Positions 1 to 8,136 of a DNA stretch of 64,000 nt are shown here, piece by piece. The stretch's first letter is position 1; every line of letters starts with the position of its first letter. The notes beneath the pieces are model-generated. The model saw only the letters and a program-made list of their open reading frames with translations. It did no database searches and had not been told where the DNA came from. Position numbers and translations under genes: made by a program. This DNA is from Terriglobales bacterium (GTDB lineage: Bacteria > Acidobacteriota > Terriglobia > Terriglobales > Acidobacteriaceae). Where the stretch lies: the NCBI GenBank assembly GCA_035561515.1, contig DATMXP010000024.1:1-64000 (forward strand). The letters run 5' to 3'.

Positions 1-3
1 AAG

Positions 4-84
4 TCCTTTGTTTTCATATATGGAGAATCTGTATATGAAAGCAAAGGAGTTAGACAGCGCATATATGAAAACAAAGGAGTTAGA
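4..84. repeat. Three copies of an AT-rich 18-23 bp motif, one inverted
   Basis: The 18-mer at 4-21 is the exact reverse complement of 61-78, and a near-identical direct copy with one change lies at 32-54. Each direct copy contains an AAAGGAG core. The two direct copies sit in one tiny open frame, 35-100, that would encode a 21-residue peptide with a repeated MK-KEL unit. I see no homologue and no upstream ribosome binding site, so translation is unproven. The stretch after it (about 91-120) is a low-complexity run of GTCGTTA-like units. The whole block looks like a dispersed intergenic repeat. Confidence 0.6.
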
Positions 85-229
85 AGAAGCAAGTCGTTAG
101 TCATTAGTCGTTGGTCGTCGGCAAAAGCTCTCCTCCCTGAAGAGTCGGTGGTAGCTATAGGGATTCTTCCCCTTCCGCTTCACTTCGTTTCAGCGTCAGG
201 GTCAGAATGACAAAAAAGAAAAAACAAAC

Positions 230-340
230 GGTGGTGAGACGGAAAATTCGTCTTCACCACCTACATTTTCAGGATAGCAATTTGGGTGGGGGCATCATGC
301 CACGGTTTTGAAATTTATTTTGCGAGTGTTTTCAGGACTT
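230..340 (-). ncRNA. Structured repeat / candidate ncRNA, copy 1
   Basis: Read on the minus strand this aligns over about 110 bases with 45223-45335 on the plus strand. It ends in a strong hairpin (230-261: a 12-13 nt stem GGTGGTG-AGACG with its complement). On this strand the hairpin is followed by a run of T (plus-strand A-rich 211-229), as in an intrinsic terminator. The stem is kept in both copies while the loop differs (AATTTTC here, AGAAATC there), and upstream similarity includes CCTGA, ACTCG, GGCATG, AATTTGCTA-like and AAATGTA blocks. No protein frame is conserved. It could be a small RNA ending in its own terminator or a mobile palindromic repeat. The Rfam acidobacterial motifs are obvious comparators that I cannot test here. 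Confidence 0.55.
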
Positions 341-605
341 TGCGGGAAAAAGGGCGCGGTGACCCCCTTGACACAAAAACGTCGTCGGCCGGTGTCAAAG
401 ATACTTTTTTCCCATAGTGAAAGAAACAGGGGGCGAGGGGCCGATTCTTTTGCATTCATGCCGGCCCTTGAGGCCATGTTTTTCCGCCTTTTCATCGCGC
501 GCCTTCACGATCTCGGGAGGAACGAAGCGGAGCCAGGTAAGAATTCGGGTGGCGTGGTGAGCCCGAGAGAGTGACCGATAGAGCTCTGAGTGCATCGTAA
601 GAGGG
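341..605. other. Intergenic, no secure gene
   Basis: Short frames exist on both strands but none shows a recognisable domain or a good ribosome binding site. An inverted repeat (CTTGACAC at 367-374 with GTGTCAAAG at 392-400) lies upstream of the candidate ncRNA copy 1 in its own reading direction. It may be part of that element or of its promoter. Confidence 0.4.
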
Positions 606-875
606 ATGGAGCACGGTACTCACAATGTGACAGCTTTCGTAAGGTATCAGACAGAGCGTGCGACCAGGAACGCGGCAATAGCAAAGCATCTGCGTCAATC
701 TCTAAGGTTGCATATGCTTATGATGATGCTGCAGCGAGAGGAACAGGGGTACCTGAAGCGTGAAGTGGCCGAGACACGAAAAAATCTGCAGTGGCAATTC
801 AGGCAAAATCTCCCGGGGCGTGCTGCTGGTAAAAACAGAGCACGCCACCCGGAATCAGATTACCCTACGATTTAA
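606..875 (+). CDS. Hypothetical protein, doubtful
   Basis: An 89-codon frame rich in Arg, Gln and Leu that could fold as helices, with a run of Met-Leu near residue 40. An AGAGGG sequence abuts the ATG, too close for a normal ribosome binding site. No family is recognised. It is the longest frame in the 341-897 gap and is listed only because nothing better explains the stretch. It may be non-coding. Confidence 0.2.
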   Translation: MEHGTHNVTAFVRYQTERATRNAAIAKHLRQSLRLHMLMMMLQREEQGYLKREVAETRKNLQWQFRQNLPGRAAGKNRARHPESDYPTI

Positions 876-897
876 ACCCGCACTGCGGGCTAACAGT

Positions 898-1143
898 TCA
901 AAGCCGTCCTGTGAAGTCTCTCTTGGTTAATCCTGCCTGGCCAAGGAAGAACCAGAATGTTTTCGGGTCGCCCGAGAGTTTCGCCATCTTTGCCATGGCA
1001 TCCGCTGGAGGATCATTCCTCCCGGTTTCCCACCGCGAGATGGCCATGGCGCTGACACCGAGCTTGGCGCCTAGTTCGGTTTGACTGAGGTTCAATTTCT
1101 GGCGAAGTTCGTATACCGCTTTCGATAATCTGCTAACACCCAT
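898..1143 (-). CDS. XRE-family helix-turn-helix protein
   Basis: A small (81 aa) DNA-binding protein. Residues about 8-62 form a Cro/C1-type helix-turn-helix: LRQKLNLSQTELGAKLGVS, then AISRWETGRNDPP, the classic recognition-helix and loop pattern. The ATG at 1143 was chosen over one 27 nt upstream because AAAGGGGA lies at the correct distance before it. No second domain is present, so it is a plain repressor or a regulator that needs a partner. It is transcribed divergently from the REC-REC gene, and a symmetric TGTGA-N6-TCACA site lies 46 nt upstream of its start. Target genes are unknown; control of itself and its neighbour is the natural guess. Confidence 0.85.
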   Translation of the reverse strand: MGVSRLSKAVYELRQKLNLSQTELGAKLGVSAMAISRWETGRNDPPADAMAKMAKLSGDPKTFWFFLGQAGLTKRDFTGRL

Positions 1144-1188
1144 GTTGTCCCCTTTGATCGCATTGTCCACAGACGCCTTCGCTTACTC

Positions 1189-1204
1189 TGTGACATATAT
1201 CACA
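1189..1204. promoter_or_regulatory. CRP/FNR-family binding site
   Basis: The 16-mer TGTGACATATATCACA is a perfect TGTGA-N6-TCACA palindrome, the consensus of CRP-type regulators. It sits between the divergent XRE gene (start 1143) and REC-REC gene (start 1327), so it could control either. A closely related sequence, TGTGACATATGTCAGA, lies at 62951-62966 in front of the omega-like gene. Confidence 0.55.
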
Positions 1205-1326
1205 GACTGCAATCTGTTACTGGAAAAGACTCTTACACGCCAACAAGCCAGCCGCAAAAGGGGCACAACCTCAGGAGTCGCACGTCGGCCAGGACAATCC
1301 GTCCAGCGCGCCGAATAAAACACAAA

Positions 1327-2124
1327 ATGGCCGAAACGAATCCAACACGATTCCTTATCATGGACGATGAGCGAATGATCGCCGATACCCTGGAGGCGAT
1401 CCTGGGACACGCCGGGTATAAAGCGCGGGCCACGTATTCCGGGGAAGAAGGTGTGGCGCTAGCGAGAACGTTCCGTCCGGACGTAGTGATTGCGGATTAC
1501 CACATGCCGCCGGGGTTGAATGGAATTGAAGCCTCCGTCGCCATCAAGAAGATGTTTCCTGGAGTCCGGATCATCATGCTCTCGGGGCAGATGCTGGGGG
1601 AGGAGTTCGCGCCGTTTCGACTGAAGGGATTCAACTTCCTGCTGCTATCCAAGCCAATTCATCCTGGAGATCTAGTTGATAAGGTGCGTTGTGAGGACGT
1701 GGTAATTGACGAGTCCGTCAACAAGCAACCTCGCATTCTGAACGTTGACGACGTTGAACAGCATCGGTACTCGATCAGCCGAGTGTTAGCGCGAGCAGGT
1801 TTCGAGGTGTCAGAGGCTGAGACAGGCAAGGAAGCATTGACCAAGGCGCTGGAGATACAGCCGGACCTAATCTTGCTGGACATTCACTTGCCCGACGTCA
1901 ATGGGTACGACGTCTGCAAAGAACTGCGGCGGATGCCAGAGACGGCACGCATCGCTGTGGTGCACATCACCGCATCCGACAAGAGTGCCGAAGCGGCGAT
2001 GCGTTCCGCGAATGTTGGAGCAGATGAGTACCTGACACACCCGATCGTACCGAAGCGACTGGTGCATAGAATCCGCGAGTTACTCCAAATGAAGTACCTG
2101 GAGAGTGATTCGCCTTCCTCGTAG
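1327..2124 (+). CDS. Tandem receiver-domain response regulator (REC-REC)
   Basis: A 265-residue protein made of two phosphoacceptor receiver domains and no output domain. The first (about 7-122) starts FLIMDDERMIADTL, has the acceptor Asp in VVIADYHMPPGLNG and a conserved Lys in LLSKPIHPGD. The second (about 134-255) starts RILNVDDVEQHRYSISRVL, has DLILLDIHLPDVNGYDVC and a Thr in VVHITASDKS. The second domain has HPI where the usual KP motif would be, so its switch lysine is missing. Such proteins relay phosphate or titrate kinases. No histidine kinase is adjacent. The ATG lacks a clear ribosome binding site; an in-frame Met 12 codons later is an alternative start. Confidence 0.85.
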   Translation: MAETNPTRFLIMDDERMIADTLEAILGHAGYKARATYSGEEGVALARTFRPDVVIADYHMPPGLNGIEASVAIKKMFPGVRIIMLSGQMLGEEFAPFRLKGFNFLLLSKPIHPGDLVDKVRCEDVVIDESVNKQPRILNVDDVEQHRYSISRVLARAGFEVSEAETGKEALTKALEIQPDLILLDIHLPDVNGYDVCKELRRMPETARIAVVHITASDKSAEAAMRSANVGADEYLTHPIVPKRLVHRIRELLQMKYLESDSPSS

Positions 2125-2144
2125 CCAAGAAGTATTCGTCCAGA

Positions 2145-3440
2145 TCAGGTAAACAATTCCAGTCCGAAGAAGATCAGATTCGCCACAATCATTCCACCCA
2201 CGGCAGCGCCAAGCCAAAAGTTTTGCCAGATTGAATTGGTAGTGCGCATGATCCGGCGATCATTCGATATCCAGAGGATGAAGAAGAGTATTGGCACGAT
2301 AAAAATGCCAGCCATGACCTGCGACCAATACAACGTACGGACCGTATTGATGCCGAGATAGTTGACGACCACGGCCATGAACAAGACGGCACAGATCATC
2401 ATGAAGAAGCGACGCGCCTCCCAAGGGCGACGGCTGAGTCCGTAACGCCAGTCGGCCGCTTCGGCCACGCTAAAGCAAAGTGACGCCACGAGGATGGGCA
2501 ATGCGACCATCCCGGAACCGATAATGCCAAGGGCAAAAAGAATAGGACCGAGATCCCCGAGGGGGGCGAGCGCGGTTGCGGCCTGGCGAGTGGTCATGGA
2601 AGTGGGATCCGCGACATTCATGGTAGAGGCCGCGATTACAGCGCAGAGAGAGACCATGGCAGCAACGAAACATCCGACCTTGGATTCAACTTCATGGAAG
2701 GTGGCGCCGTGCTCGCGCTTGGTGCTGGTCTGCCAGACGATGACGTCGGGGGTAAGCAACGATCCAAAGAGAGCCACGACGGCCATGACATATCCAGTAC
2801 CGGGGCTCAACTGCGGAAGGAGAATCCCCTTCGCGATGTGAGTAATGGAGTGATTGGAAAGCGCCGCCGCGCCGACGTAAGCAAAGAGGAACAGCGCAAG
2901 CAGAGAGAGCGTGCTGTTCACACGTTCGTATCCGGCGAGCGTAAGGATGTACCAGACGGTGAAGGCGAGGAAGGCCGGGAAATAAACAGGAGGCAGGTTC
3001 AGGATGATGGAGAGGGCTTCACTCACTGCCATGATGTCGGCAATGATCATGAGCACGTTGACGGCAACCACCATAGAAGCGAGGGTGACGGCGTATCGTT
3101 GACCGAAGTGCTCGCGGACAATCTTGAAGAGTCCGAGGCGAGTCTGGTGGCCGATGCGTGCGGAGACACCAAAGACGGACATCAGGATGGGGATGCAAAG
3201 GAGAACCACCCACCCGAGTGAAAGTCCAAAGCTGGCTCCAGCGACCGTGGCCGTAAGGACCGCGGCGGGATCGAGATCAGCCGCGCCGGCGATGATACCG
3301 GGGATGATCCGGCTGATGGCTCCCTGGCGATCTCCTCCCTCGCCAGCAATGGGGACTACCTTGCCCCGGTCAGCGGGTGAACCTCGGCGGGGCCGGGGAG
3401 AACCAGAACCGCCCCGGTTGCCAAATAGCTGAAACTGCAT
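2145..3440 (-). CDS. NRAMP-family divalent metal transporter, divergent
   Basis: A 431-aa integral membrane protein with about 11 hydrophobic segments and a poorly conserved basic N-terminal tail of about 40 residues. The first helix carries IIPGIIAGAADLDPAAV, the place of the NRAMP metal-binding motif DPGN, here DPAA (residues 57-60). The sixth helix has LLTPDVIVWQTS where canonical MntH/NRAMP proteins have the MPH motif. Thus the metal-ligand Asn and Met are both replaced while the fold signature is kept. Known NRAMP-related magnesium transporters also depart from these ligands, so magnesium or another hard ion is possible, but this is inference. It is convergent with the REC-REC gene. The 300 bases upstream show no riboswitch that I can recognise. 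Confidence 0.8.
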   Translation of the reverse strand: MQFQLFGNRGGSGSPRPRRGSPADRGKVVPIAGEGGDRQGAISRIIPGIIAGAADLDPAAVLTATVAGASFGLSLGWVVLLCIPILMSVFGVSARIGHQTRLGLFKIVREHFGQRYAVTLASMVVAVNVLMIIADIMAVSEALSIILNLPPVYFPAFLAFTVWYILTLAGYERVNSTLSLLALFLFAYVGAAALSNHSITHIAKGILLPQLSPGTGYVMAVVALFGSLLTPDVIVWQTSTKREHGATFHEVESKVGCFVAAMVSLCAVIAASTMNVADPTSMTTRQAATALAPLGDLGPILFALGIIGSGMVALPILVASLCFSVAEAADWRYGLSRRPWEARRFFMMICAVLFMAVVVNYLGINTVRTLYWSQVMAGIFIVPILFFILWISNDRRIMRTTNSIWQNFWLGAAVGGMIVANLIFFGLELFT

Positions 3441-3818
3441 GCAGATAAAGACCTTAGAGCAGGAAGATTGTGGCTCCTTTCGTGTGATGGGCAGTTTGTG
3501 GCCTGAGGTTGTGCAGGAGCACGGAACGGGTTATTCCAGGTTGGAGGTACTGCAAGAGTCCGCCATTTAACTCCTGTCCTATGTAGCTGTTGGCCTGCCC
3601 CAAATTCCCAGGATTCGGGCGTCCTCAAGGTGCGACTTTTCTACAATGATCGGGTTACCAGATGAGAGGCGGGCTGAAACGCAAAATATCGGTATCGAAG
3701 TGGTAGGTTTGCGCGTCCAATAGTTAGAGCAGCTCATCGCACCATGGAAACCCGCCTTATAATGGAGTCATCCGTGAGAGCACCAAAAATCACGATGAGC
3801 CTGCGAGGGTATAAGCGT
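3441..3818. other. Divergent intergenic region
   Basis: Lies between the start of the NRAMP-like gene (minus) and the M48 protease (plus), so it must hold both promoters. I looked for manganese, magnesium and c-di-GMP riboswitch motifs and saw none. A frame extending the protease upstream to 3744 lacks a ribosome binding site and precedes the signal peptide, so I regard 3744-3818 as leader. Confidence 0.4.
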
Positions 3819-4901
3819 ATGAAGTTCCGCGCATTCACACTCGTGGCGGCCCTGTTTCTCTCCTGCCTAGGACCCCAGGCCTTCGCACAAGACGACAAGA
3901 CCTCCACCGATCAGAGCGTCCAAAAGCAGCAGGACGATAAAAACGTCCAGCAGCAGGACGACAAAGACAAAGAGAAGAAAGAAAAAAAGAGCGGTGGCAA
4001 GGACGACATCGACGCCATCGGAAACCGTAACATCGGCGGAAAAGGTCTCGGCAACTGGTACTCGCTGGAGAAAGAGATTGGGATCGGCAAGCAGTACGCC
4101 CAGGAAATCGAAGCGAGCGTAAAACTGGTGCAGGACCCGGTCGTGAACGAGTACGTGAACCGGATCGGCCAGAACCTTGTGCGCAATTCGGATGCGAAGG
4201 TTCCCTTCACCATCAAAGTGATCGATTCCGACGAAGTGAACGCCATGGCACTGCCGGGCGGCTTTTTCTACGTGAACTCGGGACTGATCCTGGCAGCGGA
4301 TGACGAGTCCGAACTGGCCGGCGTGATGGCCCATGAGATTGCTCACGTGGCAGCCCGCCACCATATGCGCCAGATGACGCGTTCGCAGTTGGCAAACTTC
4401 GCCAGCATCCCGCTGATCTTCGTTGGCGGCTGGACCGGATTTGCCATTCGGAATGCAGCAGGCTTCGCCCTGCCGATGACCTTCCTGACGTTCTCGCGCG
4501 GATTCGAGCGCGAAGCGGATTATCTCGGACTGCAGTACCTGTACAAGACTGGCTACGATCCGAACGGATTCGTGTCGTTCTTTGAAAAACTGCAGGCGAA
4601 AGAGAAGAAGAAACCGGGCACGCTGGCCAAGGCCTTCTCGACGCATCCGCAAACGCCAGACCGCATCGAGGAAAGCCAGAAAGAGATCGCCAGCATTTTA
4701 CCGGGCAAGGACACGTACGTCGTGAGTACCTCTGAGTTCGACCAGGTAAAAGCACGACTCGCCCAATTGGAGAACCGTCGCAAGGTGGTGGACGATAAGG
4801 GTGACAAGGCTCCGACGTTGCGTCGCACGGCGCAGGGAGACGACAAAAAATCAGGCGACAAGCAGGACGATGATCGCCCGACGTTAAAGCGTCGCGACTA
4901 A
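3819..4901 (+). CDS. Exported M48-family zinc metalloprotease (BepA/LoiP-like)
   Basis: The protein (360 aa from this start) begins with a signal peptide (MKFRAFTLVAALFLSC then LGPQAFAQ), followed by a Gln/Asp/Lys-rich linker and the M48 peptidase domain. The zinc motif HEIAH is at 172-176 and the third ligand Glu lies in FEREADYLG (about 230-235). ALPGGFFYVNSGL is the typical strand before the active site. A charged low-complexity tail ends the protein. Such enzymes act in the periplasm on misfolded outer-membrane proteins. The start was set at the Met opening the signal peptide because GAGGG precedes it by about 9 nt. A hairpin with a T-rich tail follows at 4919. Confidence 0.88.
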   Translation: MKFRAFTLVAALFLSCLGPQAFAQDDKTSTDQSVQKQQDDKNVQQQDDKDKEKKEKKSGGKDDIDAIGNRNIGGKGLGNWYSLEKEIGIGKQYAQEIEASVKLVQDPVVNEYVNRIGQNLVRNSDAKVPFTIKVIDSDEVNAMALPGGFFYVNSGLILAADDESELAGVMAHEIAHVAARHHMRQMTRSQLANFASIPLIFVGGWTGFAIRNAAGFALPMTFLTFSRGFEREADYLGLQYLYKTGYDPNGFVSFFEKLQAKEKKKPGTLAKAFSTHPQTPDRIEESQKEIASILPGKDTYVVSTSEFDQVKARLAQLENRRKVVDDKGDKAPTLRRTAQGDDKKSGDKQDDDRPTLKRRD

Positions 4902-4918
4902 ATCATCAGGTTGAAAAG

Positions 4919-4950
4919 ACCGGCGGCTTCGGCTGCCGGTTTTCTTTTGT
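4919..4950 (+). terminator. Rho-independent terminator after the M48 gene
   Basis: An ACCGGC-GGCTTCGGC-TGCCGGT type stem-loop at 4919-4940 is followed directly by TTTCTTTTG. It lies 17 nt after the protease stop codon and just before the end of the convergent PilZ gene. Confidence 0.8.
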
Positions 4951-4971
4951 GCGGGTGCAGATCAACAAAAG

Positions 4972-5649
4972 CTAAATACGCTGGCAAGTGCTGCAAATTC
5001 TGCGGATGATAGCGACATCGGCCGGATCTGGCGACTGATACTCAAAGCCGTGACTGAAGCCCCGGCGATAGCAAACGACCGCGTGCAGTTTGAGCGGCTT
5101 GTCTGACTGGAAATCAACCGGGATCTCAAGGACGACCTTGGTTTCGGGTGGTAGCGGCTCGGCAAGAACGGCGCCGAGTCCACCTTCTGAAATGTCACGA
5201 GTACGTCCGTAGATGAGCTTCCGGCTGCCGTCCTCGAGTGCGACTATGACGCGCTTGTCAAAGAGGAAGCGCGGAAGCTTGCGTCGATTCTGACGCTGCA
5301 CCTCTTCGACCGCGTTCCGTGGACGGAGCGCTTCCAGGGTGGAGAGCATGCCGATCTGGCTGGCTAGTTCCCTGCGCATGCGCGTGATCTTGAACTGCTG
5401 GTAGAAGGCGAAAGCGTCGAAAAGAAGGACCATCCCCAGTAGCGCCTGAAGCGTCAGGTCGAGTTGGTTGATGGAAACCACATCCGGACGCATGGCGGGA
5501 TACGCAAGCGAAAACAGGCCCGCAGTGAGGGCGAGGCTGATGATGAGAACGGTGCTCCATCGCCACCACTCCCACCGTTCAAGGCTGGCCATGCGGGCGA
5601 TCGTTTCTTTTAATCCTGCTTCGAAGCTCAGATGGTTGTTCTCATTCAA
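4972..5649 (-). CDS. Membrane-anchored PilZ domain protein
   Basis: A 225-aa protein with two transmembrane helices (about 31-50 and 66-84), a charged segment and a C-terminal PilZ domain (about 120-215). The c-di-GMP binding signature is complete: RRKLPR (RxxxR) and DISEGGLG (D-x-S-x-x-G). It should therefore sense c-di-GMP at the inner membrane. The partner is unknown; such proteins often control polysaccharide synthesis or motility. Start is TTG, preceded by GGAG at 8 nt. It is a single gene between convergent and divergent neighbours. Confidence 0.85.
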   Translation of the reverse strand: MNENNHLSFEAGLKETIARMASLERWEWWRWSTVLIISLALTAGLFSLAYPAMRPDVVSINQLDLTLQALLGMVLLFDAFAFYQQFKITRMRRELASQIGMLSTLEALRPRNAVEEVQRQNRRKLPRFLFDKRVIVALEDGSRKLIYGRTRDISEGGLGAVLAEPLPPETKVVLEIPVDFQSDKPLKLHAVVCYRRGFSHGFEYQSPDPADVAIIRRICSTCQRI

Positions 5650-5859
5650 CGGTGATTCTCCGCTTTAACTCTGGCGCGTAGTCTATCGCGGAGAGCGTTC
5701 GTGTCAATGAATAGCAAGGTACATTCCAATATGTGAACCGAATTGGGAACTTACAGAAGCGGGCACAGATCCTGCGAGCGGCCCTCGTTGGCGCTTGCCA
5801 ATTGTGGCCCTGAGAGTCGAAACTGATGATTCGTTCAAAGGTCAAACAAGTAAGCTGAC

Positions 5860-8079
5860 ATGCCTATTATTCGAATCGCATTCCTGTGGCACCAGCACCA
5901 GCCGTTCTACAAAGACCTGATCACAGGTGAGTACCGTCTTCCGTGGGTTCGTCTGCACGCATTGAAGGACTACTACGGGATGGTGAAGTTGCTTGATGAG
6001 TTTCCGGGAGTTCATCAGACCTTCAACCTTGTGCCGTCTCTGATCTGGCAGATTCAGGAGTATGTGTCGGGGAATGCGCGCGATCCGTTCCTGACGGTGG
6101 CGTCGAAAGCGGCTGCGGACCTGAACATGGAACAAAGGCGCTTCGCACTGGCATATCTTTTCCAGGCGAATCCGAGCCGAATGATCGGGCGCTATCCGCG
6201 ATACCAGGAGCTGTTTCATCGCTTTGAGGTCGCGGGACACAACCCGGAGAAAGCGCTGGATTCTTTCCAGACGCAAGATATTGCCGACCTGCAGGTGTTG
6301 TCGCAGATCGCGTGGTTCGACGAATACTTTTTGAAAGAACCGGAGGTAGCGAGGCTCATCGCGAAAGGCCGGGATTATTCGCCCGAAGACCAGCAGATGG
6401 TTCTTGAATGGCAGCGGCGAATCCTGGCGGCGGTGTTGCCGGCACACGAGCAGGCGGCAAGCAAAGGTTCGATCGAACTCTCGACTTCCCCGTTCTATCA
6501 CCCGATCCTCCCGTTGATTTGCGATTCGAACCAGGGAGCAGTATCGGTTCCCGGACTGCCGTTGCCCACGAGGTTTCGCCGTCCGGACGACGCGCGTGAA
6601 CAGATCAAGCGTGGACTCGATCTGCACGAGAAAGTGTTTGGGAAGCGTCCGGTGGGATTGTGGCCGTCGGAAGGAAGCGTGTCCGAAGAGGCGGTGGCTA
6701 TCGCGGCGGAACTCGGCCTGAAGTGGATGGCGACGGATGAAGGCGTGCTTGGGCGGACGATCGACGTGGCTTTTGACCGGTCGAACGAGGGGAGGCTGCG
6801 TCCTGAGCAGGCGGTTCAACTCTACACGCCGTATCAGTACCGCAAGGGCAGCACGAAGATGAAGATGATCTTCCGTGACCATACGCTGAGCGACCTGATC
6901 GGGTTCGTGTACTCGGGCATGCCGGCGGTGGAAGCGGCGAATCACTTCATCCGCAGCATCAAGGATTGCGCCAAACCTGTTCTGGATAAGGGACATGATG
7001 CATTCATCCCGATCATCCTCGACGGCGAGAATGCATGGGAGTTCTACCACGAGTCAGGGCGGGAGTTCCTGCGGCGGGTGTACGACGCGATCCAGCATGA
7101 TCCATCGATGCAAGCGTTGACGATGAGCGAAGCGCTGAAGGAGCACAAATCGCCTCCGGTGCTGGAGAATCTGGTTCCGGGATCGTGGATCAATGCGAAC
7201 TTCAATGTCTGGATCGGCGCTCCGGAAGATAACAAGGCCTGGGACTACCTGAATGAGGCGCGAGCGTTCTATGACCGCGCCGCCGCGAATGCGGATCCGG
7301 AGAAGGCGAAGCTGGCGTTTGAGGAGTTGCTAATCGCCGAGGGGTCTGATTGGAACTGGTGGTACGGGCCGGAACATCATTCGGCGAACGACCGTGACTT
7401 CGACGAGCTTTACCGCAAGCATTTGTCGAACGTATATCAGTTGCTGGGGGCGGAGGTTCCACTTTACCTTGCGCAACCGATTGCGGCAGGAGCGGTGCGT
7501 CCGGTGTACTCGCCGCAGACAGCGTATATTCGTCCGCGGATTGGGACGGGAGTGATCCGGTATTTCGACTGGCTGGGAGCCGCGATCTACAACGCCGATC
7601 GCCATACCAGCGCCATGCACGGAAAACAATTCCTGCTGGACGCACTCTACGCGGGCGTGGATGAGAACAACCTATATGGACGGCTGGACTTCTGCGAAAT
7701 GCCAACCGGGCCGGTGCAGTTGAATGTGAACATTGATATCCAGTCGAAAGGGCAGGTACACAGCGGCTGGCGTCTGATGGCGGAGCTGGACAAGTCGGTG
7801 CAACGCTGGGAGCTCCGGGATACGGATTCGGACAAGATCGTTTTGAAGTCCGAAGATCAACCGAATGGGATGCAGGTCACGATGACGCGGACATTCGAAT
7901 TCAAGATGCCGCTGACGGCCTTACGCGCGGAGCAAGGAAGCAGCATCCATTTGCGGTTCAGCTTGTGGCGGGAAGGGCTACCGATCGATGCCCTGCCTGT
8001 GGAGGGCGCGGTGCAACTGCATGTCGTCAGTGAAGAAGAGCTGCAGAGCGAACTCTACAACTACAGCGTGAGCAGCTAA
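5860..8079 (+). CDS. Glycoside hydrolase family 57 (alpha-amylase type)
   Basis: A 739-aa enzyme. It opens with the GH57 strand-1 motif IAFLWHQHQPFYKD. The likely nucleophile Glu is E271 in LWPSEGSVSEEA, and the likely acid/base Asp is D388 in IILDGENAWEFY, the family's two catalytic positions. A C-terminal beta-rich region (about 520-739) follows the (beta/alpha)7 barrel. No signal peptide is seen, so it acts in the cytoplasm, probably on glycogen or malto-oligosaccharides as a hydrolase or transglycosylase. GH57 covers several specificities and the sequence alone does not settle which. It stands alone, ending in a strong terminator. Confidence 0.9.
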   Translation: MPIIRIAFLWHQHQPFYKDLITGEYRLPWVRLHALKDYYGMVKLLDEFPGVHQTFNLVPSLIWQIQEYVSGNARDPFLTVASKAAADLNMEQRRFALAYLFQANPSRMIGRYPRYQELFHRFEVAGHNPEKALDSFQTQDIADLQVLSQIAWFDEYFLKEPEVARLIAKGRDYSPEDQQMVLEWQRRILAAVLPAHEQAASKGSIELSTSPFYHPILPLICDSNQGAVSVPGLPLPTRFRRPDDAREQIKRGLDLHEKVFGKRPVGLWPSEGSVSEEAVAIAAELGLKWMATDEGVLGRTIDVAFDRSNEGRLRPEQAVQLYTPYQYRKGSTKMKMIFRDHTLSDLIGFVYSGMPAVEAANHFIRSIKDCAKPVLDKGHDAFIPIILDGENAWEFYHESGREFLRRVYDAIQHDPSMQALTMSEALKEHKSPPVLENLVPGSWINANFNVWIGAPEDNKAWDYLNEARAFYDRAAANADPEKAKLAFEELLIAEGSDWNWWYGPEHHSANDRDFDELYRKHLSNVYQLLGAEVPLYLAQPIAAGAVRPVYSPQTAYIRPRIGTGVIRYFDWLGAAIYNADRHTSAMHGKQFLLDALYAGVDENNLYGRLDFCEMPTGPVQLNVNIDIQSKGQVHSGWRLMAELDKSVQRWELRDTDSDKIVLKSEDQPNGMQVTMTRTFEFKMPLTALRAEQGSSIHLRFSLWREGLPIDALPVEGAVQLHVVSEEELQSELYNYSVSS

Positions 8080-8084
8080 AGATA

Positions 8085-8116
8085 AAGGCGGGCGCCGAAC
8101 GCCCGCCTTACTTTTC
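8085..8116 (+). terminator. Terminator after GH57 gene
   Basis: A perfect 10-bp stem AAGGCGGGCG (8085-8094) with CGCCCGCCTT (8100-8109) and a 5-nt loop, then ACTTTTC. It lies 6 nt after the stop codon and could also serve the convergent gene at 8137. Confidence 0.85.
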
Positions 8117-8136
8117 AGGCCGATTTTCCGACCTGC

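Noticed and set aside
230..261. CRISPR repeat or array
   Set aside because: Only one hairpin copy here and one 45 kb away, no spacers and no cas genes.
308..574. 88-codon plus-strand frame and overlapping minus frames
   Set aside because: Overlap the structured repeat, no ribosome binding site, no domain.
3441..3743. Metal riboswitch upstream of the NRAMP-like gene
   Set aside because: No yybP-ykoY or M-box core motifs could be found.
5842..7050. 402-codon minus-strand frame opposite GH57
   Set aside because: His/Arg/Leu-rich, no domain, antisense of a conserved catalytic region.
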